From Pseudomonas sp. FP453 (GTDB lineage Bacteria > Pseudomonadota > Gammaproteobacteria > Pseudomonadales > Pseudomonadaceae): a stretch of DNA of 64,000 nt. A program made the translations under genes and the position numbers. Below are positions 1 through 31,716 of this stretch, in pieces (the stretch's first letter is position 1; every line of letters starts with the position of its first letter). The notes below the pieces were generated by a model. That model worked only from the letters and a program-made list of their open reading frames with translations, searched no databases and was not told the origin of the DNA. The stretch covers positions 2,484,501 to 2,548,500 of the forward strand of contig NZ_CP117435.1 of the NCBI RefSeq assembly GCF_030687495.1, written 5' to 3'.

Positions 1-36
1 CGTGTACTTTTGTTTCCAGGCCACAGGAGAACCGCC

Positions 37-684
37 ATGACCCTCGCAAAAACCGCCATTGCTTCATTCGACGTCGATGCCCAGAAGAGCTTCACGCCCC
101 TGTGCCCCAACGAATTGCCGGTGGTCGGCGGTGACCGCATCGGCGCCGAGCTCAACTACATGGCCAGCCTCGCCGGCCACCGCGTTGGCAGCAAGGACGC
201 CCACACCCCGCACGCACCCTGGGTCGTCGCGCAGCACAGCGAGATGCTGCAACCCACCGGCCTGGCCCACGCCGACGTGACCTGGGTCAGCCACTGCGTC
301 CCGGGTACCGAGGGCTTCACGCTGCTGGACGAGTTGCCCACCCCGTACGACTACGACTACTTCATCTGGAAGGGCGTCGAACCCGACCTGCACCCCTACG
401 GCGCCTGCTACCACGACCTGCACGACAAACTCTCCACCGGCGTCATCGAGTACCTGAGAGCCCACGGCGTGGTGCGTGTGATCGTCGGCGGCCTGGCCCT
501 GGACTACTGCGTCAAGACCACCGCGTTGCAACTGCTCAAGGCGGGCCTGGAGGTGGTGCTGCACGTGCCGGCGTGCCGGGGGATCAGCGAGGAGGGCGGT
601 ATTCAAGCGCTCAATGAACTGCGCAAGGCCGGTGCCGCCATCAGCAGCACCCGCGAAGAACTGGCCGCGATGGCCACGCGTTAA
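37..684 (+). CDS. pncA: Nicotinamidase
   Basis: This enzyme hydrolyses nicotinamide to nicotinate and ammonia, the entry step of the Preiss-Handler NAD salvage route in the cytoplasm. The 215-residue product has the isochorismatase-like fold signature. The expected Asp-Lys-Cys catalytic triad is visible as D14 in FDVDAQKSF, K112 in FIWKGVEPD and C158 in ALDYCVKTTA. I chose the ATG at 37 because an AGGAGA ribosome site lies just upstream; an in-frame TTG at 10 is unlikely. It is the first gene of an operon with pncB (11-bp gap) and nadE, and those neighbours confirm the assignment. The promoter lies left of the window. Confidence in the function is high. Confidence 0.95.
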   Translation: MTLAKTAIASFDVDAQKSFTPLCPNELPVVGGDRIGAELNYMASLAGHRVGSKDAHTPHAPWVVAQHSEMLQPTGLAHADVTWVSHCVPGTEGFTLLDELPTPYDYDYFIWKGVEPDLHPYGACYHDLHDKLSTGVIEYLRAHGVVRVIVGGLALDYCVKTTALQLLKAGLEVVLHVPACRGISEEGGIQALNELRKAGAAISSTREELAAMATR

Positions 685-695
685 GGAGACCCACC

Positions 696-1913
696 ATGGA
701 AAGTGCCTACGACTACAACGCCCCGGTGATCCAGGGCCTGCTCGACACCGACTACTACACCTTCACCATGATGCAGGCCGTGCTGCACCAGCACCCCAAC
801 GTCGATGTGGAATACAACTTCATCGTGCGTTCACGGGAAAAGCTCGGTCACTTGATCCCGGCACTGCGCGACGAGCTGGAAAAGCTCGCCGGCCTGCACA
901 TGCGTGAAGGCGAGTTGCGCTTTTTGTTCAACCCGCGCTTTCGCGAATACCTCACCCCGGATTACGAGCGCTTTCTCGGCCTGTTCCGGTTCAACCTGCG
1001 CTATATCCATGTCAGTGAAATCGACGGCCAACTGAACATCCGCGTCATCGGCCCGATGCTGCACTGCATCATGTTCGAACAACCGGTGCTGGCCCTGGTC
1101 AGCGAGTTGCGCAACCGTGACCAATACCCCGATGTGACCCTGGAAGACGTCACCCGCAAGCTCTATCAGAAGTTCGACTGGCTGGAGAAAAACCTCAGCC
1201 GCGACGAGTTGGCCGACCTGCGCGTGTCCGACTTTTCCACGCGCCGGCGCCTGTCGTTCAAGGCCCAGCGCGAAGTGATCGACATCATGCGCCGCGACTT
1301 CCCCGGCCAGTTCGTCGGCACCAGCAACGCGCACCTGGCTTATGAGTTCGACCTGCCGCTGATCGGCACCATGGCGCACCAATGGCTGATGGTGCACCAG
1401 CAACTGGGGCGCCTGCGCGAGAGCCAGAACGCCGCCCTGGAAAACTGGGTGCGCGAATACCGCGGCCGCCTCGGTATCGCGCTGACCGACTGCATCAGCA
1501 CCGAGTTTTTCCTCAAGGACTTCGACCTGTACTTCGCCAAGCTCTACGACGGCCTGCGCCAGGACTCCGGCGATCCCATCGCCTGGGCCGACAAGGTGCT
1601 GGCCCGCTACAAGCAACTGGGCATCGACCCGATGACCAAGGACCTGATGTTCTCCGACGGCCTGAACTTCGAAAAATGCCTGCCGATCCTGCGCCACGTA
1701 CGGGGCAAGGCGCGGTTCGGCTTTGGCATGGGCACCAGCCTGGCGTGTGACGTCGACGGAGTGGAGCCATTGAGCATCGTGATGAAACTGGTGCGGGTGC
1801 ACGGCGAACCGGTGGTGAAGTTCTCCGACGACCCGATCAAGAACGTCTGCGAAGACCCCTCGTTCTTGCAGTACGCGGCCAAGGTGTTCAACGTCGCCAG
1901 CGTGGAGGTGTGA
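696..1913 (+). CDS. pncB: Nicotinate phosphoribosyltransferase
   Basis: It converts nicotinate and PRPP to nicotinate mononucleotide, using ATP hydrolysis in the usual family mechanism. The product has 405 residues, a normal length for bacterial PncB. Visible family signatures include [12 protein letters not shown] near the N-terminus, GTMAHQW (the region of the phosphorylated histidine), [11 protein letters not shown] in the phosphoribosyl-binding part, and FGFGMGTSL near the C-terminus. The start ATG has an AAGGAGA ribosome site. It sits between pncA and nadE, with only one base separating its stop from the nadE start, so translational coupling is likely. I see no sign of damage. Confidence 0.96.
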   Translation: MESAYDYNAPVIQGLLDTDYYTFTMMQAVLHQHPNVDVEYNFIVRSREKLGHLIPALRDELEKLAGLHMREGELRFLFNPRFREYLTPDYERFLGLFRFNLRYIHVSEIDGQLNIRVIGPMLHCIMFEQPVLALVSELRNRDQYPDVTLEDVTRKLYQKFDWLEKNLSRDELADLRVSDFSTRRRLSFKAQREVIDIMRRDFPGQFVGTSNAHLAYEFDLPLIGTMAHQWLMVHQQLGRLRESQNAALENWVREYRGRLGIALTDCISTEFFLKDFDLYFAKLYDGLRQDSGDPIAWADKVLARYKQLGIDPMTKDLMFSDGLNFEKCLPILRHVRGKARFGFGMGTSLACDVDGVEPLSIVMKLVRVHGEPVVKFSDDPIKNVCEDPSFLQYAAKVFNVASVEV

Positions 1914-1914
1914 C

Positions 1915-2703
1915 ATGCAAACCCAGGAACGTATCGCTCGGGAACTGAATATCGACCGCACGCTGGCCAGGGGCGGCGAGTCCCAGGCGATTCAACGGCG
2001 CATCGACTTCATCAAGACCACGTTGCACCAGTCGGGCTGCAAGGCCCTGGTGCTGGGCATCAGTGGCGGTGTTGACTCCCTCACGGCGGGGCGCCTGTGC
2101 CAGCTGGCGTGCGAGCAATTGCGCGAGGCAGGCTACGCCGCGCGGTTTATCGCCATGCGCTTGCCCTACAACACCCAGGCCGATGAGGGCGACGCCCAGG
2201 CTGCCCTGGGCTTTATCACCCCGGACCAGGTCGACACCCTGAACATCGCCGCCAGCGTCGACGGCCTGATGGCCAGCCTGACCGCCAGCGAAGCCAGTGC
2301 CGCCCACGTCGATTTCATCAAGGGCAACGTCAAGGCGCGCACCCGGATGATCGCGCAATACGCCGTGGCCAACCTGCACAACGGCCTGGTCGTCGGCACC
2401 GACCACGGCGCTGAAGCGCTGATGGGATTTTTCACCAAGTTCGGCGACGGCGCCTGCGACCTCGCGCCGCTGTCCGGCCTGACCAAGACCCAAGTGCGCC
2501 TGCTGGCCACGGCCCTGGGCGCGCCGGACAATCTGGTGCACAAACACCCGACCGCCGACCTGGAAGAGCTGCTGCCGGGCAAGTTGGATGAACACGCCTA
2601 TGGCTGCACCTATGCAGAAATCGATGCCTACCTGATGGGGCAACCCGTCAGCGAGCGGGGTGAGGGGAATCGTGGAAACCGCGTACGCCAATACCACCCA
2701 TAA
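1915..2703 (+). CDS. nadE: Ammonia-dependent NAD synthetase, apparent frameshift at the C-terminus
   Basis: It makes NAD from deamido-NAD, ATP and ammonia, completing the salvage operon. The ATP-pyrophosphatase P-loop SGGVDS is at residues 50-55, and [22 protein letters not shown] and [14 protein letters not shown] motifs follow. As written, the protein ends in a non-homologous tail (after about residue 247) and stops at 2703. Dropping one G from the run at 2657-2660 gives [19 protein letters not shown], which matches the conserved NadE C-terminus including HKR. In that frame, one further extra base near 2731 would also restore a TGA directly after ITPAP. A sequencing error is the simplest reading. 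A real frameshift would replace roughly the last 25 residues. Confidence 0.9.
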   Translation: MQTQERIARELNIDRTLARGGESQAIQRRIDFIKTTLHQSGCKALVLGISGGVDSLTAGRLCQLACEQLREAGYAARFIAMRLPYNTQADEGDAQAALGFITPDQVDTLNIAASVDGLMASLTASEASAAHVDFIKGNVKARTRMIAQYAVANLHNGLVVGTDHGAEALMGFFTKFGDGACDLAPLSGLTKTQVRLLATALGAPDNLVHKHPTADLEELLPGKLDEHAYGCTYAEIDAYLMGQPVSERGEGNRGNRVRQYHP

Positions 2704-2733
2704 ACGTGCGCTGCCGATTACCCCCGCGCCAAT

Positions 2734-2797
2734 GATCGTTCCCACGCTGATCGTTCCCACGCTCCGCGTGGGAATGCAGCCCTTGACGCTCCGCGTC
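2734..2797. repeat. Pseudomonas intergenic repeat with tandem 15-mer and two hairpins
   Basis: A 15-bp unit, GATCGTTCCCACGCT, occurs twice in tandem (2734-2748 and 2749-2763). The second copy runs into a perfect hairpin with a 9-bp stem, TTCCCACGC / GCGTGGGAA (2754-2762 and 2766-2774, loop TCC). A smaller hairpin, GACGC-TCC-GCGTC, follows at 2785-2797. This resembles the small dispersed intergenic repeats common in P. fluorescens genomes. It directly follows nadE and may help end transcription, although there is no T-tract. Confidence 0.75.
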
Positions 2798-2839
2798 TGC
2801 GTAAAAGCGCTTGCAAGCTGCAACATTCCAACTAATATA

Positions 2840-2867
2840 ACCCGGGTAAAACAAATTACACCCGGGT
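2840..2867. promoter_or_regulatory. Paired ACCCGGGT palindromes upstream of the DUF2239 gene
   Basis: Two identical 8-bp palindromes, ACCCGGGT (2840-2847 and 2860-2867), are centred exactly 20 bp apart, so they lie on the same face of the helix. The second extends to the 10-bp palindrome CACCCGGGTG. The surrounding bases are AT-rich and the gene starts 8 bp downstream, where a repressor would block expression. The binding protein is unknown to me. Confidence 0.5.
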
Positions 2868-2875
2868 GATAATCC

Positions 2876-3452
2876 ATGTCTACGCCAAACATTCCCCTGT
2901 GCACTGCCTTCATCAGCCATCAACGCGTGGCGGCGGGCTCCTACGCCGAGGTGGCCCGCACGCTGTCAGGCCTTGACCTGGCCACCGGCAGTTTCCTGGT
3001 ATTCGATGACGCCACCGGCACCCAGGTGGATTACCCCTGGCCGTCGGATTATGCGCCGGATCAGCCAGAGCAGGTCGAGGCGGCGGACGAACCACCCGCC
3101 GCGCCCTCGGTGGGGCGGCCAAAGCTGGGCGTGGTCGCGCGCGAAGTCACCTTGTTGCCACGCCACTGGGAATGGCTGGGCCAGCAACGCGGTGGCGCCT
3201 CGGCGGCTTTGCGCCGGTTGGTGGATGACGCTCGCAACCTGCACGCCTCCCGTGATCAGATACGCCAGGGCAAGGAAGCCAGATCGTTTCATGAGCGCCA
3301 TCGCGGGCAACCTGCCCGGTTTTGAAGATGCCTCGCGCGCGCTGTTTGCCCAGGACGCCGCCGCCTTTGCCCACACGATCGCGCACTGGCCGCTGGACGT
3401 GCAGACATACCTGGCCTGGCTGTCGCGCAATGCCTTTACCGCCCAACCATAA
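2876..3452 (+). CDS. DUF2239 family protein, frameshifted
   Basis: The product matches the DUF2239 family of unknown function: N-terminal CTAFISHQRVA, LVFDDATGTQVD, then the hallmark GRPKLGVVAREVTLLPRHWEW and GGASAALRRLVD. As written the frame stops at 3325 with an unrelated tail. One extra base within 3271-3281 accounts for this. After correction the protein continues as DRFMSAIAGNLPGFEDAS and on to the stop at 3450-3452, giving about 191 residues, the usual family length with the expected ending. I therefore give the whole span. It may be sequencing error or a recent pseudogene. No clear ribosome site precedes the ATG. The start lies immediately after the paired palindromes, which suggests tight regulation. 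No function can be assigned. Confidence 0.82.
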
Positions 3453-3471
3453 TTCACGGATTCGAACCCCC

Positions 3472-4827
3472 ATGGAAGTCACCCAGCAACGGCCGTTGTG
3501 GCAGATCTACCTGATCTTTCTGGCACCGATGGTGCTGTCCAACTTCCTGCAAAGCTTTTCCGGCACCCTCAACGGCATCTACGTCGGGCAAATGCTTGGC
3601 ACCCAGGCGCTGGCAGCCGTGTCGGGGATGTTCCCCATTGTGTTTTTCTTTATCGCCCTGGTGATTGGCCTGGGCGCCGGTGCCTCGGTGCTGATCGGCC
3701 AGGCCTGGGGCGCGCAGGAGACCGGTCTGGTCAAGGTGATCACCGGCGCCACCCTGACCCTGGGCGCGTTGGTGGGGGTGATCGCGGCGGTGCTTGGCAG
3801 CCTGTTTGCGCGCCCCGCGTTGCAAGCGTTGGGCACGCCGATTGACGTGTTGGACGATGCGGTGGGCTATGCGCAGATGATGATGTTGATCATGCCGCTG
3901 CTGCTGGTTTTTATCCTCTATACCCAGTTGTTGCGCGGTGTCAGCGATACGGTTTCGCCGCTGCTGGCGCTGGTGGTCTCCACCCTGGTGGGCTTGTTGC
4001 TGACGCCGGCGCTGATTCGCGGCTGGATCGGCTTGCCGCCCATGGGCATCCAGAGCGCGGTGTTCGCCGGGCTGGTGGGCAACGCCTTGGCCATGTTGTT
4101 TCTGGTTCTGCGCCTGCGCCACAAGAACCATGTGATGGCGCCGGACCGCGAGCTGCTTGCGGCCTTGCGCCTGGACCGCGTGATCCTCGGCAAAGTCCTG
4201 CGTATCGGCCTGCCTACCGGCTTGCAGATGGTGGTGCTGTCGCTGTCGGAACTGGTCATCCTCGCCCTGGTCAACGGCCACGGCTCCCAGGCTACGGCGG
4301 CCTATGGTGCGGTGACGCAGATCGTCAACTACGTGCAGTTCCCGGCGTTGTCGATTGCCATCACCGCGTCGATCCTCGGTGCCCAGGCCATTGGCGCGGG
4401 GCGCCTGGAGCGTATCGGGCCGATCCTGCGCACCGGGCTGCTGATCAACACCTGCCTCACCGGCGGCCTGATCGTGTTGGGGTATGTGCTGTCGCACTGG
4501 CTACTCGGTTTGTTCATCACCGACGACGCGGCGCGGGTCAACGCCGAGCACCTGCTGCATATCATGCTGTGGAGCATCCTGGTGTTCGGTTTCCAGGCGG
4601 TGGTCGGCGGCATCATGCGCGCCAGCGGCGTGGTGTTGATGCCGGTGGCGATTTCGATCTTCTGCGTGCTGTGCGTGGAGCTGCCGATGGCGTACCTGCT
4701 CAACGCGCACTTCGGCCTGGAAGGCGTGTGGATGGCGTTTCCGGTGACCTACCTGGCGATGCTGGGGTTGCAGGTCGCGTATTACCGGCTGGTGTGGCGG
4801 CACAAGCAGATCACGCGGTTGGTGTGA
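3472..4827 (+). CDS. MATE-family multidrug/sodium antiporter
   Basis: This is an inner-membrane exporter of the MATE (MatE, NorM/DinF-like) family, expected to expel drugs or dyes in exchange for H+ or Na+. The 451-residue protein is almost wholly hydrophobic, with about 12 membrane segments in two homologous halves. The first half begins PMVLSNFLQSFSGTLNGIYVG, typical of MATE helix 1, and the second begins near IGLPTGLQMVVLSLSELV. The ATG at 3472 is preferred because upstream in-frame codons lie inside the end of the DUF2239 gene. Its 3' end overlaps the convergent tetR-type gene by 17 bp. The substrate is unknown. Confidence 0.9.
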   Translation: MEVTQQRPLWQIYLIFLAPMVLSNFLQSFSGTLNGIYVGQMLGTQALAAVSGMFPIVFFFIALVIGLGAGASVLIGQAWGAQETGLVKVITGATLTLGALVGVIAAVLGSLFARPALQALGTPIDVLDDAVGYAQMMMLIMPLLLVFILYTQLLRGVSDTVSPLLALVVSTLVGLLLTPALIRGWIGLPPMGIQSAVFAGLVGNALAMLFLVLRLRHKNHVMAPDRELLAALRLDRVILGKVLRIGLPTGLQMVVLSLSELVILALVNGHGSQATAAYGAVTQIVNYVQFPALSIAITASILGAQAIGAGRLERIGPILRTGLLINTCLTGGLIVLGYVLSHWLLGLFITDDAARVNAEHLLHIMLWSILVFGFQAVVGGIMRASGVVLMPVAISIFCVLCVELPMAYLLNAHFGLEGVWMAFPVTYLAMLGLQVAYYRLVWRHKQITRLV

Positions 4828-5398
4828 GTTTCAAACCGCGCAGCAGTTGCGCTAAACCGAGCAAACCTTCCTTCAACCGCGCGTCCGGGTCTTCATCCCG
4901 GGCGATCCACAACGCGGTGCTGACCAGGCTGCCATTGATCAACTGAGCCAGCGCCTGGCTCGGCACCGGGTGGATCACCCCGTCCTGCATCAAGCCCTCC
5001 AGCAACTGGCTCAGGGAGGCCACGCAGTGTTGCTGGGCGCCGCTGTCTCCCAGCACGGCCGGGGCGTCCTGCAATACGATGCGCTGGATCTCGCCCTCCT
5101 GGGCCATGCCCAGATACGTCTGGCAGCGCTCACAAAAACCGGCCCAGGGGTCCTGGGCCTGGTCGGTGATGCGCTGCAAGCGCGCATCCATCTCGCTGTC
5201 GAGTTGCGCGACCACGGCCGCCAGCAGGCCTTTCTTGTCACCGAAGTGATGGTACAACGCACCACGGGTCAGCCCGGCGCGGGCGGTGAAGTCGTCCATC
5301 GAGGTGTTGGCGTACCCTTGCATGGCGAACGCCTGGCGGGCGCTGGCGATCAGCCGGGCGCGGGTGTCTTCGATCATTTCGGCACGGGCTCGGCTCAT
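4811..5398 (-). CDS. TetR-family transcriptional repressor
   Basis: The 195-residue protein has a classic TetR N-terminal helix-turn-helix (residues about 7-53), with the signature FTARAGLTRGALYHHFGDKKGL, and a ligand-binding C-terminal half. It most likely represses the divergent MFS gene and itself: the 141-bp gap holds two near-identical 17-bp palindromes of the kind TetR dimers bind. I chose the ATG at 5398 (MSRARAEMIEDTRARL) over an in-frame codon 12 residues upstream, because the upstream start would fall inside the first operator. The inducing ligand is unknown. The 3' end overlaps the MATE gene tail-to-tail. Confidence 0.93.
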   Translation of the reverse strand: MSRARAEMIEDTRARLIASARQAFAMQGYANTSMDDFTARAGLTRGALYHHFGDKKGLLAAVVAQLDSEMDARLQRITDQAQDPWAGFCERCQTYLGMAQEGEIQRIVLQDAPAVLGDSGAQQHCVASLSQLLEGLMQDGVIHPVPSQALAQLINGSLVSTALWIARDEDPDARLKEGLLGLAQLLRGLKLTPTA

Positions 5399-5430
5399 GG
5401 TATGGCTCGTTGTGGTCAAGTGAGTGATTG

Positions 5431-5447
5431 ACATACGGTACGTATGT
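5431..5447. promoter_or_regulatory. TetR operator 1
   Basis: The sequence ACATACG-GTA-CGTATGT is a perfect inverted repeat with 7-bp arms. It overlaps a TTGACA -35-like hexamer at 5429-5434 on the + strand. It lies 33 bp upstream of the repressor start, so binding would shut off both divergent genes. Confidence 0.8.
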
Positions 5448-5462
5448 TAAGCATGATTCGTC

Positions 5463-5479
5463 ACATACGCACCGTATGT
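5463..5479. promoter_or_regulatory. TetR operator 2
   Basis: The sequence ACATACG-CAC-CGTATGT has the same 7-bp arms as operator 1 with a different 3-bp centre. The two centres are 32 bp apart, about three helical turns, which would allow two dimers to bind on one face. Confidence 0.8.
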
Positions 5480-5539
5480 ATTCTGCCTTGGTGGCTGCAG
5501 ATGGCAAGCCCCAGGACGCAAAGGAAGAGGTCCAGCAAG

Positions 5540-6714
5540 ATGGCAAACCCTTACGCCGCGTTATTCCAGGTCCCAGGCGCGCGGGCTTTTGTACTGGCCG
5601 GCATGCTTGCGCGCATGCCGGTGTCGATGACCGGCATCGGCCTGATCACCATGCTTGCCCAGGTGCATGGCGGCTACGGCCTGGCGGGTTCGGTGGCGGC
5701 GGTGTTTGCGTTGGCCACGGCGTTTTGCGCGCCGCAGGTTTCCCGCTTGGTGGACCGTTATGGCCAGGGCCGGGTGCTGCCCATCGCCGCGTTGATCGGT
5801 GGCGGCGGGTTGTTGATGGTGCTGCTGTGTACCCGTTTGCAGGCGCCGAGCTGGACGCTGTTCCTGTTCGCCGCGCTGGCCGGCTGCATGCCGAACATGT
5901 CCGCCATGGTGCGGGCGCGCTGGACCGAGTTGTACCGCGGGCAACCCCAGCTGCAAACCGCGTTTGCCCTGGAATCGGTGCTGGATGAAGTGTGCTTCAT
6001 CATCGGCCCGCCGATTTCGGTGGGCCTGAGCGTGGTGCTGTTCCCGGAGGCCGGGCCGCTGGTCGCCGCGCTGTTGCTGGCGGTGGGCGTCACCACCTTT
6101 GTGCTGCAACGTGAAACCGAACCGCCCGTGCATGCGCACCACGACCACCACAGCGGCTGGTTGATCGCCTCGCCGTCGGTGCTGATCCTGATGATCCTGT
6201 TGCTGGCCATGGGGCGTGATCGTCGGCGTGGTGGACGTGGTCAGCGTGGCCTTCGCCCAGCACCAGGGCCAGCCGGCGGCGGCGAGCATCGTGCTGTCGG
6301 TGTACGCCATCGGCTCGTGCCTGGCGGGGTTGGCGTTTGGCACGCTCAAGCTCAAGGCGCCGTTGCCCAAGCAGTTTCTGTGCTGCGGCGTGGCCACGGC
6401 GTTGACCACCTTGCCGTTGTTGCTGGTGACCAACATCCCGGGCCTGGCGGTGGCGATCTTCATTTCCGGGCTGTTCTTCGCGCCGACCCCTGATCGTATC
6501 CATGGCCCTGGTGGAGCGCATCGTCCCGCCCAGCCGCCTGACCGAAGGCATGACCTGGCTGATTACTGGCCTGAGCATCGGCGTGGCCATCGGCGCCGCC
6601 AGCTCCGGCTGGATGATCGACCACTTTGGCGCCACCAGCGGGTTCTGGGTGGCGTTGGTGGCGGGGGCGGTGGTGTTGGGGTCAGCGGTGCTGGGGTATC
6701 GGCGGTTGGGGTGA
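5540..6714 (+). CDS. MFS efflux transporter, two apparent frameshifts
   Basis: This is a major facilitator superfamily exporter, probably of a toxic compound sensed by the neighbouring TetR protein. It starts MANPYAALFQVPGARAFVLAG behind an AAGGAAGAGG ribosome site, and the intact product would be about 390 residues with about 12 membrane helices. The reading frame breaks twice. An extra G in the run 6211-6214 separates LLLAM from GVIVGVVDVVSVAF, and an extra C in the run 6487-6490 separates LFFAPT from LIVSMALVERIVPPS. Removing both restores one continuous transporter ending LGYRRLG. Both events are +1 in 4-base runs, which fits sequencing error better than decay. The substrate is unknown. 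Confidence 0.85.
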
Positions 6715-6883
6715 TGAACCCATCCACTGCTGCGCGAAAGGCAATCTCAAGTTCTTTTCGGGTTTGTCCTTCATAACTGTGCAGGGCGTCGATGTACAAA
6801 AGCTTGCCAGACAGGCAGTCGTCTTCGACGCTGATTTCTACTGAGCCGCAATGGCTCTCCGGTTTCTTGTAGGGCGGTTCCAC
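6713..6883 (-). pseudogene. HicB-like antitoxin remnant
   Basis: Reading from a GTG at 6883, the peptide contains GSVEISVEDDCLSGKLLY, then the YEGQTRKELEIAFRAAVDGFI part. This resembles the N-terminal half of HicB antitoxins (SVE..ED..L.GK.L.I..L..YEG....L..AF..AVD). The similarity ends at the 3' end of the convergent MFS gene. Beyond that the frame is a proline- and arginine-rich shadow, so the DNA-binding C-terminal half is missing. No hicA toxin gene is visible on either side. I read it as a remnant of a toxin-antitoxin locus. A short functional protein is possible but less likely. Confidence 0.6.
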
Positions 6884-6902
6884 GCAGCCTCCATCCCCCC
6901 GC

Positions 6903-6925
6903 TAATTTTTCCCCCTCCGGTTCGT
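6903..6925 (+). promoter_or_regulatory. Candidate PvdS (iron-starvation) box of the pyoverdine synthetase operon
   Basis: TAATT is followed after 15 bases by CGT, 56 bp before the pvdI start. The four other boxes in this window are perfect TAAAT-N16-CGT. Inserting a single A here would make this one perfect as well (TAAAT, 16 bases, CGT). It is either a one-base-short promoter or another sequence indel. Confidence 0.6.
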
Positions 6926-6980
6926 TTTATAGGGACGACGTGCCTTTGTGCTTCCCGCCTATTGCCCCGGACTCCAAGAA

Positions 6981-17909
<10,929 letters not shown>

Positions 17910-17912
17910 ACC

Positions 17913-31466
<13,554 letters not shown>

Positions 31467-31470
31467 AAAC

Positions 31471-31506
31471 GGCGGTACAGGCGATATCTCTTTCGCCTGT
31501 GCCGCC
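31471..31506 (+). terminator. Strong hairpin directly after pvdJ
   Basis: The 14-bp arms ggcggtacaggcga and tcgcctgtgccgcc (one G-T wobble) flank an 8-base loop, starting 5 bp after the stop codon. There is no T-tract, so it may stabilise the 3' end of the long NRPS mRNA rather than terminate by itself. Confidence 0.55.
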
Positions 31507-31584
31507 GCCTTCGCAGCCTCGCTAAAGCTCGACAGCTCCCACAGGGGAGTGGGTTTACAGGCTGTGTCAGGTGTACACCGTTCA

Positions 31585-31622
31585 AAATGTGGGAGCTGGC
31601 TTGCCTGCGATGGCGGCGGCAC
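31585..31622 (+). repeat. REP-like element
   Basis: The core GTGGGAGCTGGCTTGCCTGC, followed by a GATGGCGGCGGCA-type tail, is the same family as the element at 36934-37022. It is a single unpaired copy in the pvdJ-fpvA convergent gap. Confidence 0.75.
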
Positions 31623-31673
31623 AGACGACATCCTTGTTACCTGACTCACCGTGTTTTTGCAGGCACAAAAAAA

Positions 31674-31697
31674 GCCCCGTATCTCGCGATACGGGGC
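31674..31697. terminator. Bidirectional rho-independent terminator between pvdJ and fpvA
   Basis: The perfect 10-bp stem gccccgtatc / gatacggggc has a 4-base loop. It is preceded by a run of A (ending at 31673) and followed by TTTTGTTT, so it can work in both directions for these convergent genes. Confidence 0.9.
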
Positions 31698-31716
31698 TTT
31701 TGTTTGGACGCCGGGT

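Noticed and set aside
2660-2869. Small open frame after nadE as a separate gene
   Set aside because: Its first part is the frame-shifted C-terminus of NadE and the rest is translated intergenic repeat.
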